NCBI GenBank assembly: GCA_025174535.1
Contig: JALBUN010000005.1
Span: 62,001 to 126,000 of the forward strand
Direction of reading: 5' to 3'
From: Cantharellus purpuraceus
Lineage: Eukaryota; Basidiomycota; Agaricomycetes; Cantharellales; Hydnaceae
Length of the DNA stretch: 64,000 bases
How positions within the stretch are numbered: the stretch's first letter is position 1; each line of letters begins with the position of its first letter. The notes beneath the pieces were generated by a model, which saw only the letters and a list, made by a program, of their open reading frames with translations, was not told the DNA's origin and searched no databases. This document shows, in pieces, positions 47,262 through 58,700 of this stretch. The translations under genes and the position numbers were made by a program.

Positions 47262-50200
47262 TTAAAGATTCATAAGAGGGCCAGGTTTATCTGGATAAGC
47301 GGAGTGAAAATCGGAGATGGATTCAGATGCATGATCGAGTTCGGATGCGGAGATCCATGAAGACTCTTCATCAGTGCCTTCGTATCCAGTCCATTTGACT
47401 AAGTACTGGAGCTTGCACTTGTATCGATGGTTGATCTTTGAGTCCAGGATCTCTGAGATCTCATATTCATTGTCTCCTTCGATGATAATCGGGGGAGGTG
47501 GGGGTTGCGTGCGACCGGAGATCTCGTTCGTAGTAGCGGGTTCGAGCATTGATATATGGAAAACCGGATGAACTGCTCGGAAGTGGTCAGGGAGGCGGAG
47601 GGTGAAAGACCTGCTGCCCACGCGAGCAATGACCTCATAAGGACCTAAGTATTTCTCAGAGAGTTTCTTTGATGGACGGGTGGTCCGGAAGTGTTCGGCC
47701 TTAACGAATACTTTGTCTCCGATTTGCAGGTCCGGAGCCAGAATGTGGCGTTGGTCTGCGGAGACTTGATATTGTTTCTGAGCATCGGAGATGGTCTCTT
47801 GGAGATATTGGTGTAGTTGATCGAGGTTGGTTACGAATTGGCGGGCTTTGGTGGAGGCAAGTTCCTTCTCGGGGTGGACGGAGATGTTCGGATGGTAGCC
47901 TTTATTAGCAAAGAATGGAGAGATGCCAGTAGTCACATTTGGAGCGTTGTTGTAGGCAAACTCTGCGATCGGAAGTAGATCAGCCCAGTTGTCTTGTTGA
48001 TAGTTACAATAGATTCAGAGATATTGTTCCAGGGACTGATTCATTCGTTCCGTTTGTCCATCTCCTTCAGGGTGGTATCCGGAGGTAAAATGGAGCTTCA
48101 TGTCAAGAGCCTTTCCTAATGTGCGGAAGAAGGAGGACACGAACTCCGAACCCTGATTGGACATGACATGCGATGGGACTCCGTGTTTAGAGAATACGTG
48201 GAGAACGAACAATTTAGCTAGTGAGGCGGAGGTGATGGTGTCATGTGTCGGAATGAATAGTGACTGTTTGGTGAACCTGTCGACAATCACGAGTATGGTG
48301 TCATATCCGAGCGATGGGGGGAGCTTCTCTATGAAATCCATGGAGATGGAGTTCCATGGTTGCTCTGGGATCGGAAGTTGTTTGAGCGTTCTGTAGGGTT
48401 TGTGCCTTTGCGATTTTGAGCGCATGCACGTGGTGCAGGAGTTACAGTAGTGTTGAATGTATCCCCACATTTTTGGCCATACGTAGTCTCATCGGATTAA
48501 TCCTTGTGTGCAATTTTGCCCGAAGTGGCCGGAGATTGGGTGATCATGATAATACTGCAAAACTTGGAGTCGGAGGCCGTTGGCATCAGGGACATATATC
48601 CGGTCGTTGTGTTGGAGGTGTCCTTCGGGGTCAAGTGACCATTTTGGATCAGAAGGGTTGTCCAAGTGTTTAACCGCAACAAGATCTGATCAGAGTGATG
48701 AGCGGATGTTGGAGCGGAGTTGGTCGATGTCCATAATGGTGACAGCTCGGAGGGTGGGAGTCATGAGGGTGGATGCTCATAGGGACAATGCCAGCTGCTT
48801 GTTAGTAAACACAGGATGAAAGTTGTGGGGGTTTACAGTGGCATAGTCGCTATTTCCCTCTTTAGGGTAGACGTCCCATCGTCTAGTTAACGCGTCGGGC
48901 TTTGCTCCGAGTCGACCAGGACGGAAACGGATAATGAGGTTGAACTGAGATAGGTACTCGGACCATCGGACCTGTCTCCGGGTGAGCAGTTTGGTTGTGG
49001 AGAAGTATTCCAAGTTCTTGTGGTCAGTTATGACATCTACCGGATCGGAGGGACCCTCAAGGTAGTGTCTCCATATCTGGAAGGCTTCATATATGGCAAG
49101 GAGCTCTTTGTCATGGACATCATAGTTCAGTTCAGGGGGCGTAAATGTACACGAGTGAAAAGTGATCGGATGGACATGTCCATCGTCTGGAGAGATGATG
49201 GACAGGATCGTGGCAAGTGCATAGTTGGAGGTGTCGGTCTCTAATAGGATAGGAACATCTGGAACCCAATGAGTCAGCATTGGAGCGGAAGTAAAGGCCT
49301 TTTTCAAGGTCTCAAAACTCTGTCTACATTCGTCAGTGAAATTCCATTGGATACCCTTCCTAATGAGTTGGGTGAGCGGAACGGTGATATCAGAGTAGCT
49401 GTGAATGAAGCGGCGGTAGAAGTTGGTGAACCCTAGGAAGGACTGTACGTCCTTGACTTTCCAGGGTTCCAGCCATTCCTGTATGGCTTTGATTTTGTTG
49501 TTGGACATTGTCAACCCTGCCAGGGAGAGGATATAGCCTAGGTATTCGACCAAGTTGGAGTGAAATTTGCATTTGTCAGCGCAGGCGAAGAGGCCATGCT
49601 TTCGGAGATGTAGGAGTACCTCTCGGTCATGTGTCCGATGTTCTTCTTCATTGTCCGAATATACCAGAATGTCGTCTAAGTAAACTAGGACAGTCACATC
49701 GAGAAGGTCGGCGAAGGTATCATTCATGAACCTCTGGAAAGCGGCCGGAGCATTGGTTAGACCAAAGGGCATGATGCACCACTCGAAAGATCCATATCGT
49801 GTGCGGAAGGTCGTTTTCCATTTGTCGCCTTCTTGGATGCGGACTAGATGGTAGGCATGTCGGAGATCTATTTTGGAATAGATCTTAGCTTTTTGAGGAC
49901 TCTCGAGTAGGTCCGCGGTGCGGGGTATCGGGTATCGGTCTTTCTTGGTGATTTTGTTGAGTCCACGGAAGTCGACACATAGACGGAGTGATCCGTCCTT
50001 TTTGTGGACAAATAGGACCAGAGCTCCATGAGGAGATAGGGATGGGCGGATGAAGCCTGTGGCCAAGTTCTCGTCTATGAATGTTTGGAGGGCCAATAGC
50101 TCTTTTTGTGATAGTGAGTAGATAGGGCCAAGCGGAGGGGTGGAGTTGTCGTCCAGTTTGATCTTGAGATTGTATGGTCGGTGTTCTGCTAGGGAGTCGG

Positions 50201-50825
50201 CTTTAGACTTGCTGAACACGTCAGTGAACTCATGATACTCCTTGGGAACCATAGATAGGTCCGGTGGAGTGGATCGGGCGGAACAAGCAGCGAGGAATAT
50301 CGGATCGGAGAGGTGGACCTGGAATGTGTGAGAACCATCCAGTTTGCTTAGTCTGGCGAAGACCATAGCGTCCAAGATAATTTTGCACCTAAAGTTGCTG
50401 GTGACATCGGGGATGACACAGCCTGTACTGGAGAACAGAATGTGATATGGCCCAATGCCCAGTCAATCAACGGATTGTAGCAGTGAGCCAGTTATGTCTG
50501 AGAACCACAGAACAGCTGGAGTCAAGTGGAGTAAATAGAATGTAAGGTTCTGGATTTCTCTGACAGAAAAACGGATAGACAGATCTATAGCTTGTGAAAT
50601 AACAGCATTAGTAGTGCCATCAAATAATTGGAGTGGTATCAGAGTTATGGTGTATATATGGAGTTTATGTAAATCGGAAAAAGAGGAATTGAGGAAACAA
50701 TGAGTAGACCCAGAGTCAATTGATGCTTGAATAGCGGTATTGGGAATGGAGTCAGAGTGGACAAGGAGGGTAAGGGAGTTGGAGTGGGAAAGAGCGGATG
50801 CATTCAGGTGGACCTCGTTTGCCAT
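47262..50825 (-). pseudogene. Chromovirus pol 2, mostly preserved but broken
   Basis: This is the better copy. Protease I-D-S-G-S-T-H-C-F lies near 50720. RT with V-Y-L-D-D-I-L-V-Y-S (about 49665-49690) and RNase H (L-E-T-D-T-S-N-Y-A; H-D-K-E-L-L-A-I-Y-E) sit in one 532-codon frame (48777-50375). HHCC, the integrase core and a chromodomain with Y-L-V-K-W-T-G-Y-E-G-T-D-E-E-S-S-W follow, ending at 47262. Lesions are the TGA at 48777-48779 shared with copy 1; a TGA near 48492 in the H-H-C-C region; a stop near 48015; and the second integrase catalytic aspartate changed to Asn (S-N-Q-G-S-E-F, about 48150-48170). There is no continuous pol. It lies in tandem with gag 2, which is in a different frame. 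Confidence 0.9.
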
Positions 50826-50878
50826 ACGGGGAGTACCAACGCAGCCCTCAGCCCGTACGGAGGCTATAGGACTGCTTA

Positions 50879-52011
50879 CTATTTTTTTTGGTCTGTTGCT
50901 TTAGCGTCGGACTTGTCCGTTGTGGCGTTGGCGGCGCGGCCCTTTGCCTTTGCTGCAGACGAGGTTGCCTTGTTGCAATCCTTGGCTTGGTGACCAGGCT
51001 TTCTGCAGAACAGACAGAGGTTGTTGTCCATGCGGCGCTGACATTCTTGCTGGGTAAGTTTTCCATCCTTTCCCAGCTTGGTGGAGAGGTCTGGAGTACT
51101 CTTGTGAGCTCCGGAGTTATTGCTGGTGCTGGGGTTGTTCTGACCAAAACCGGAAGCGGCAGCGTTACCAGTGTTTGATTTCTGGCCCGAATTGGCGGTA
51201 GCCCGCTTATCGGACCCTTTGTTGGACTTTGGGGTCTTGTCCAATGATTTGTCCGATTTGTTGTTGGCTGAATTTTCGCGGGAGACCTTGGATTGACGTT
51301 CCCAATAACGGCTTGGGCGAGCTTGCGGAGGGTAGCCAAAGTATCCGGCTTACTGACGCGTGATATCTCGTCCTTGATACAGGATGGGAGTCCAATGTAA
51401 AATTGGCATCGGAGTGCGGCATCACCCCATTGGACTTTCGGAGCTAGCTGCTGGAAACTCACAATGTATTTTGCGATTTTGTGATTTTCCTTCATCCGAA
51501 GTTGATTGAGTTCATTCTCAGCATCGGCCTCAGGGTTGTACGGACCGAAATTGGTCCAAAGTTCGGAGATGAAGTCGGAGTAGTCCTCTGACCATATCGG
51601 ATCATCGGAGTCGTCCATGAGTGCTGGCTCAAAGTAGTCCAGTGCGGTGCCCTTGAGATAGGACATGGCGAAGGTGACCTTCGCCCGATCGGATGTGAAT
51701 GCGTCGGGGCGATCGCGGAAATTCAACCGGCATTGCACCAAGAACGGCTGGAGTTTGCGTGGATCGGACCCATCGAATGGGTTGGGTTCTCAGACCTTGG
51801 TCCGGGACTTAGGGGCTTGTGGGTTACAGATGCTGCTAGCGAGCAGGGAGATGGCTTGCGCCAGATTTGGAGAGGGCAGGGTGTCATCTTCTTCATTGAT
51901 GGCCTCTATGTGGTCCGTCGGTTCTTCGACAACCTCAGGGATGGTGTTGATGCTGGGGGCGGGTCCCTCGACGATTCGTGCGCATTCAGAATTGGCGGTG
52001 GATCATGGCAT
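50879..52011 (-). pseudogene. Chromovirus gag 2, frameshifted
   Basis: The ATG at 52009-52011 starts the same N-terminus as gag 1. The Retrotrans_gag core is complete here (A-M-S-Y-L-K-G-T-A-L-D-Y-F-E; F-G-P-Y-N-P-E-A-D-A-E-N-E-L). A deletion near 51310, compared with gag 1, shifts the frame before the knuckle C-L-F-C-R-K-P-G-H-Q-A-K-D-C (about 50990-51035). It ends at D-Q-K-K near 50879. Confidence 0.88.
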
Positions 52012-52043
52012 TGGTAGGAGTGAGTATGGCAGTTCGAATATGC

Positions 52044-52544
52044 TGTTACGCACTAGGTCCGATTGGGGTCGGAGATTGGGTCGGAGTCGGAGCACGTCGT
52101 GGGGTCGGAACGGACTTGGCTTCAGCTTATGTGCTGCGCCCTCACTAATACTGGTGTCCAAGATTTCGGAGACGGAGTACAACTTACAGAGTTAGGGTCG
52201 GACTTAGGAGCTAGGCATGATTCAATATTCGAACTGGGGAATGGAGTCCCCAGTTGGCAACTTAAATACATATTCGAAATCTAATAATAATTACTCCGGT
52301 GATGGGTCTCCAAGGCCGACAGCCTTACATGAGTATGTCCGAGTCCAACGGGGATGGATGTCCGGGTTCCTATGGTGATGCTGATGCATCAATCGGAACC
52401 AGAGATGGATGGGCAGAATCGGCAGTGACAATCGGACAGGAAAATGGAGATGTAGCGGTTTCCAAATGGAGTATAGATTTCATATGCGTGGGGATCTGAG
52501 GGGATCGGACGGGGATCTGGGCGTTAATGAATATAGTCATAACA
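52044..52544 (-). repeat. 5' LTR of gypsy element 2 (501 bp)
   Basis: TGTTATGAC...GTAACA on the minus strand. It lacks the MITE found in the shared LTR. The outer flank is ACATG (52545-52549); no matching left-end duplication can be tested because the array's other end is truncated. Confidence 0.88.
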
Positions 52545-52655
52545 ACATGCTTAAGCTACCTGTAAACCTTCCCCCAATGTTCAAAGGCTGTGCAATGTGC
52601 TTCTCATATCACTTGATAGTTGATTGTTGCACATCAACATCCTTTATACCCCCCT

Positions 52656-53743
52656 TGTTATGACTATATTCATTAACGCCCAGATCCCCGTCCGATCCAC
52701 TCAGATCCCCACGCATATGAAACCTATACTCCATTTGGAAACCGCCGTCTCCATCTACCTGTCCGATTGTCACCGCTGATTCCACCCATCCATCTCCGGT
52801 TCCGATTGATGCATCAGCATCACCATAGGAACCCAGACATCCATCCCCATCGGACTCAGACATACTCATGTAAGGCCGTCGGCCTCGGAGACCCATCACT
52901 GGAGTAATTATTATTAGATTTCAAAATATGTATTTAAGTTGTCCAACTGGGGACTTCATTCCCCAGTTCGAATATCAAATCACGCCTAGTTCCTAAGACG
53001 CTTGTTCAGAAATACATCAAATATGTATATACAACCCATTTCCTCAAATTTTATATAATATACTTATATTAAAACATATTTTGATATTTCATACATGATT
53101 CTCAAATTTATATAATTTACTTAGATTTAAAACATATTTTGATATTTTGACATGATTCTCAAAAATAATTCTTTTTTTTTTAATTTACCAGTGGCAACTG
53201 CTTCAAGGGAATATTCTACTCCTGCTACACTTAATTTCTTTCACTCATTCTTTCTTGTACTATACTGGTCAAATAATCTAATGTACCTTGAATCCTCACC
53301 TGGCATTTGTATATCTAAATATTCTCTATTATACCAATAATATTAATATATACATTACTGTTATATTCATATAAACAATTATGTTCATCCATAACAAACA
53401 TCTTATCTTTTAAAGTTTATTAAAATATGAAATATATATTTATATTCATAAAAATTTAAGATATCCAAAAAAACTCAGATATCCGAAATCTTTAAAGATA
53501 TACAGATTGTAACTCCCTATTTTTATGATCATTATTAAAATTCTGATGTACATCTTGTATACATCAGAATATTGTATAACAGCATCCTTCCGAACAAGTG
53601 TCTAAGTCCAATCCTAACTCTCTAAGTTGTACTCCGTCTCCAAAATCTCAGACACCAGTATTAGTGAGGGCGCAGCACATAAGCTGAAGCCAAGTCCGTT
53701 CTGACCCCCACAACGTACTCTGACTCTGACCTAGTGTGTAACA
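52656..53743 (+). repeat. Solo LTR of the same gypsy family, opposite orientation, CCCCT duplication
   Basis: It begins TGTTATGACTATATTC and ends GTGTGTAACA on the plus strand, flanked by CCCCT at 52651-52655 and 53744-53748. The perfect 5-bp duplication shows an independent insertion later reduced to one LTR. It contains MITE 3. It lies 111 bp from the 5' LTR of element 2, so the two LTRs form a large inverted repeat. Confidence 0.9.
52997..53602. mobile_element. Harbinger-like MITE 3, 606 bp, TAA target duplication
   Basis: GACGCTTGTTCAG...GAACAAGTGTC ends, flanked by TAA at 52994-52996 and 53603-53605. The internal sequence is a more diverged relative of MITE 1 and 2. The corresponding site is empty in the 52044-52544 LTR (about 52205-52215). 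Confidence 0.87.
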
Positions 53744-53748
53744 CCCCT

Positions 53749-54160
53749 CATCATCAGGACCTGCTACTTCTATGTGGGTAGGCTCACCCACATTGTCTGG
53801 CAACATGGAATGTTGACAAAGCAGGGTAGTGTGAGTACCCATCTGTGTGTATAATCATGTTGCAGGTATGTACATAATGTATCAATGAAATGCACCGATG
53901 AGTTTCCTGACAGATGCTAATTTTGCAGTTGTGCATATACCATATCCATATGGTGTCAACATGTGAAAAACAGAGTTCAATGGGTGTAACTGGAGTTGGT
54001 GCTAGTGGGAAATGAGAATGGACTTTACTGTTCCAGTTCAACCAGGACAGAGAGACTCTCATGCTATGGGATCAGATCAAGTGGACTTGGCTTCAACTTA
54101 TGTGTTGCACCCCCTTGGATCATCTGTCCAATATCTCAGAGTTTGGAGGTATGGAGTTGG
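53749..54160. other. Old LTR-like relic, no gene
   Basis: About 54080-54160 resembles the inner end of the gypsy LTR described above (ACTTGGCTTCA-x-CTTATGTG followed by GCACCC) but is strongly diverged. The rest is unassigned. The young gypsy element inserted into this relic. Confidence 0.4.
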
Positions 54161-54165
54161 ATCAA

Positions 54166-54527
54166 TGTCAGGGTTCAAATAAGTCATATTCTATTTTTAG
54201 TATTTTCTCTTGACACCCCTATCAGCGCAGCCTGTCAGGGTGCGTCTCCCCTATTTCATTGCCCCTATCACTTCCCCTATCTTTCCTCCCCTATCTTGGT
54301 TCTCCTATCCGTCTCCATCATTTAGTATAAAGACTCGCCTTGGTGCAGTGTGATCCCCTCAGCTTGATCTCTGAGGATATCCGCTGTACCAGGTAAGTCC
54401 CATGTATTTATCAGAAACAGCTGTATAGACTGAGGATATCCGCTGTACCAGCTGGCATTATTTCTTATCGGCTCTCACTTATTGAGTATCTTGTTGTTGT
54501 GGCCTCGTCATCAGCGTCGCCCTCACA
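54166..54527 (+). repeat. 5' LTR of the young gypsy element
   Basis: 362 bp with a TATAAAG motif near 54327, so it probably contains the element promoter. It also has an internal near-repeat TGAGGATATCCGCTGTACCA (at about 54372 and 54431). Confidence 0.92.
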
Positions 54528-54595
54528 GAAGATCAAGCTCATAAGGCGACCCCACACCTCATAACACTTTCCCTATTAACTACTTCACCGATACC

Positions 54596-55738
54596 ATGAC
54601 CGATCAGCTCCCTGAAGCCTATTGGGACACTCTAGGTGAAAGTGGTGGCTTTCTGCGAGCGTTGTTCAACACCCAGGCGCAGCAGCTCCAGCAGCTGCAA
54701 CTCCAGAACCAGCACCTCCAAAGCCAGTTCGCCAATGTCCAGAACAACCTAGCAGATGCTGCCACTGCTGCTGCCATCGCTGCAGCACAGACCATCTCTC
54801 AGACCACCTCATTTCCCACACCTTCTCCTACATCGTCATCCGTTCGCCCAATAAGGGCAGCTGAACCAGCCAAATTCAATGGAGATCGTGCAGAGACGGA
54901 AGGTTTCATTCGCTCTATCAGGCTTGCCATTGCAGTCCAGCCTACATCTTTCCCAGATGAGCGGACCAAGATCCTCTATGCCCTCTCTTTTATGACAGGA
55001 GGTTCTGCTGAAGTATGGGCGCACAATGAGACACAGGCAGTCATTGACAGGACCTCACCGCTCTCCACCTTGGAGGAATTCATTAAGCAAGTGGAGAACG
55101 CTTTTGGGGACCCTGACCGCTCTCGAACAGCACGAACAAAGCTACACGATCTTAGGATGACACCTGGCATGTCAGCGGATGAATACACGGCACAGTTTGA
55201 GATACTAGCAGGAAGGACTGGGTTTAATGATGCAGCACTGGAAGATGCCTATGCCCGAGGGCTCCCTGCAATGATTCTTGACAAGATCCATGCACAGCCA
55301 TCCCTCCCATCCGATCTCAAGGCATGGAAGGAAGCGGCCTGTCAAATTGACCGCAACCACCGTCGTCTTCTAGAAGTGAGACGTGCTCAGACTTCCCTCA
55401 CTCCTGCCCGCTCTACCCCATCCCGCCCTCACAGCACTCTGGTCATCTCTGTACCAACTACCTTGGCAACCTCTAATGGTGCTGCACCTATGGATATTGA
55501 CTCCAACCGCCATCGCATTGAGACTCGGACGTGCTATAGCTGTGGAAAGCGTGGCCATATATCCCCAGCATGCCCTGAACCACGCAAGGAACGTATCCGA
55601 GCTGATCTCACACAAACAGCAATTGCAGGCATGATATCAGAGTCAGTAGCAGCTGCACTGAAGGCCAAGGAAGAAGCGCAGAAGGCAGTAATTCCAAAGC
55701 AAGAGGAGAAGCAGGATTTTCAGGCCAGTCAGCAGTGA
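54596..55738 (+). CDS. Gag protein of the young gypsy element
   Basis: 380 codons from the ATG at 54596, 68 bp after the LTR, to TGA 55736-55738. A Gln-rich helical stretch at about residues 25-55 is followed by the Retrotrans_gag core (F-N-G-D-R...F-I-R-S-I-R; A-L-S-F-M-T-G-G-S-A; F-G-D-P-D-R). A CCHC zinc knuckle C-Y-S-C-G-K-R-G-H-I-S-P-A-C lies at about residues 312-325. Gag forms the virus-like particle and binds RNA (family knowledge). The frame is intact. Pol lies in the -1 frame, so expression needs a -1 shift or re-initiation at the pol-frame ATG at 55744, six bases after the stop. Confidence 0.93.
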   Translation: MTDQLPEAYWDTLGESGGFLRALFNTQAQQLQQLQLQNQHLQSQFANVQNNLADAATAAAIAAAQTISQTTSFPTPSPTSSSVRPIRAAEPAKFNGDRAETEGFIRSIRLAIAVQPTSFPDERTKILYALSFMTGGSAEVWAHNETQAVIDRTSPLSTLEEFIKQVENAFGDPDRSRTARTKLHDLRMTPGMSADEYTAQFEILAGRTGFNDAALEDAYARGLPAMILDKIHAQPSLPSDLKAWKEAACQIDRNHRRLLEVRRAQTSLTPARSTPSRPHSTLVISVPTTLATSNGAAPMDIDSNRHRIETRTCYSCGKRGHISPACPEPRKERIRADLTQTAIAGMISESVAAALKAKEEAQKAVIPKQEEKQDFQASQQ

Positions 55739-55743
55739 AGAGC

Positions 55744-58700
55744 ATGCCCTGCCTGACAAACCGGTTTTCAGTTCTTGAATCATGTACTGTAGGGCTCACA
55801 AGCGATATGTTACATGCACACTCCCTTGTCCATCAGACTGAAACCAAAACAGCCATGCCTGAAAACCCTTCTCAACTTTCAGCTAAACATGATGACCCTC
55901 CTCGTCTCTACCTTCGATCTGCAGACATCCGTCGATGTACAAGAATTCCCATGAAAATCCACTCGGTAGACACTGGATACCCTCTAGCTGTGGATGCACT
56001 CCTCGATAGTGGTGCTACAGGAATGTTCATTGATGCAGAATATGTCAAAGCAGAGAAACTTCGAACACGCCCTCTACCACGTGCCATACCTGTTTATAAC
56101 ATTGATGGGACCCCAAATGAAGCAGGTTCAATCAAGGAAGAAGTTGATCTCATCTGCACATATGGGACCCATACCGAACGTGCCACATTTTCAGTCACAA
56201 GCCTGGGAACCTTTGGCATAATTGTTGGGCACACCTGGCTTGTGAAGCACAACCCAGAGGTAGACTGGCATACAGGAAAGGTACAGATGACTCGCTGCCC
56301 TGATTCATGTGGAGAAGTACCAGAACACAAAGAGCATTCGCTTGGTACAACTCCTTCAAATGGCAAGAACTCACACGGGCAACCCCAATACGAGGGAGAC
56401 CAAACATTTGTTATCTTTGTAGAAGAAGACTTGGAGAATATCTATGCTGGTTCAACAGTTTCTCAACAGCTCGCACAGAAGGCTGCAGAATCCACTCCAG
56501 TCAAAACCTTTGAGGAGATTGTCCCAAAGGCGTACTGGGGATTTAAGGATGTTTTTGCAAAGGAGTCCTTTGACCAACTTCCACCTCAAAAACTGTGGGA
56601 CCACGCTATTGAACTCACTCCAGGAGCACAACCCTTCAGCACAAAGGTCTATCCAATGTCCCCAAATGAGCAGAAGGAGTTGGACGCATTCCTTGAGGAG
56701 AACCTACGGAATCATCGTATACGTCCTTCCAAGTCACCCATGGCATCCCCTGTCTTTTTTGTGAAGAAGAAGGACGGTAATCTTCGTTTTGTGCAAGACT
56801 ACCACAAGCTGAATGATATCACAATCAAGAACGCCTACCCACTACCCCTGGTACCAGACATCATGAATAAAATTGCCGCAGCCAATGCCAAGTACTTTAC
56901 CAAGCTTGACATCCGATGGGGATATAACAATGTGCGTATTAAAGAGGGCGATGAGTGGAAGGCAGCCTTTCGAACCAATCGTGGTCTATTTGAACCCCTG
57001 GTCATGTTCTTTGGTCTCACAAACAGCCCAGCAACCTTTCAGACGATGATGAATGGCATTTTCAAGGAGCTCATTGACGATGGCACTATGGTAGTGTTCA
57101 TGGGCGACATCCTCATTTTCACTGAATCCCTAGAACAACACCACACGATCGTGCAATCTGTCCTTGAAATTCTTCGGGCCAACCACCTGTACCTCAAACC
57201 AGAGAAATGCCTTTTCTCGCAACAGAAGGTAGATTATCTTGGATTGATTCTCTCACAGGGACAGGTAGCTATGGACCCAGTTAAGGTGGCTGGAGTCAGG
57301 GACTGGCCCACACCGCGCAATGTGACAGAAGTCAAATCCTTCCTGGGTTTCATCAATTTCTATCGTCGCTTCATTGAGGACTTCTCACATATCGCAAAGC
57401 CTCTGAATCGGTTAACAAAGGCAGATACACAGTGGTCTTGGATACCTGATGGCCCAGAACAAGAAGCCTTTGATAAACTCAAGCAGCTTGTCACGTCAAC
57501 TCCAATCCTTGTCCTCCCAGATCAAACCAAGCATTTTCGACTAGAGACAGATGCTTCAGCATATGCAACAGGTGCTGTTCTATCTCAACTCTGTGACGAT
57601 GAGAAATGGAGGCCGGTAGGTTTTGTATCCAAGAGCCTTTCAGATGCAGAGCGCAACTATGCCATCCATGATAAGGAATTGCTCTCAGTCATCCGTGGAC
57701 TAGAAGAATGGCGCCACATCTTGGAAGGGACCAAATACAAGATTGAAATCCTTAACGACCATCAAAACCTCACATATTTCCGTACAGCTCAAAATCTCAA
57801 TCGTCGACAAGCTCGCTGGTCACTATACCTTTCTCGTTTTGACTTTGAACTGATCCACCGTCCTGGACAACATTCAGCCAAACCTGATGCCCTCTCACGA
57901 CGTGTAGATCATAAGCAGGGGGAGGAAGATAACCAGAACCAGATTCTTCTTGGCCCTGAGCTGTTCCACATCGATGCGACATCCACCTATCCAGGGCCAG
58001 AAGCTCAAATGATCACAGGAGAAGGAGACATATTCCTGGAACGTGTGCGGAACTGCACCAACAGAGATGAAAAGGTTGTAAAGGCTCTTAAGGAACTTGG
58101 CCCCTCTCGGAATTTACGAGGACAGGAATGGACCGAGGAGAATGGACTTGTCCTCTATCGTGGCAAGGTATATGTCCCTCTTGACCCAAAATTGTGCCAT
58201 GACATTGTAAGGGCACACCACGATACTCACATTACAGGTCACCCTGGTCGCTGGAGAACAACAGAACTTGTATCCCGCAGCTACTGGTGGCCTGGATTTG
58301 GACGATACATTGCCAAATACGTCAAGGGATGTGACCTCTGCAATCGGACAAAAACTTTCCCTGCTCCTCCTATGGGTAAACTCCTGCCTAATCGTGTCCC
58401 AGATCGGAGGTGGCAAGTGATATCTGTTGACCTTATTGTAGAACTACCCATCAGCCATGGCTATGATGCACTCCTTGTCGTTGTGGACCGTCTTTCCAAA
58501 CGAGCACATGTTATCCCTACCACCTCTGACATCAACTCCATAGGAGTTGCACGACTTTTACGAGACCATGTGTGGAAACACCACGGCCTTCCTGAGGAGA
58601 TCATCAGTGACCGTGGCACCCAGTTTGTCTCTCAATTTATGCGCGAGCTCAATAAGCTTTTGGGGATCAAGGTTGCAGCATCCACAGCATATCATCCACA

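Larger units (their letters stand above)
35345..52544 (-). mobile_element. Tandem array of two chromovirus-type Ty3/gypsy elements sharing an LTR
   Basis: Reading on the minus strand from 52544, the order is: 5' LTR (52044-52544), gag 2, pol 2, an antisense ORF, the shared LTR (42076-43157), gag 1, pol 1, and a second antisense ORF. Homology then stops at about 35345 without a final LTR. The two internal regions are near-copies of each other. The LTR begins TGTTATGAC and ends GTAACA (minus strand), giving TGTTA...TAACA ends. The family has a chromodomain after integrase and is therefore a chromovirus. Later insertions (two TIR elements and two LTR-type pieces) enlarge the array. Both pols are broken, so neither copy is autonomous now. 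Confidence 0.88.

Noticed and set aside
52031..52043. A GTTCGAAT motif next to the gypsy LTR, considered as a tRNA T-loop or primer-binding site
   Set aside because: No surrounding tRNA fold is present, and the bases after the LTR are not a clear match to a known tRNA 3' end. Self-priming is possible but cannot be shown here.
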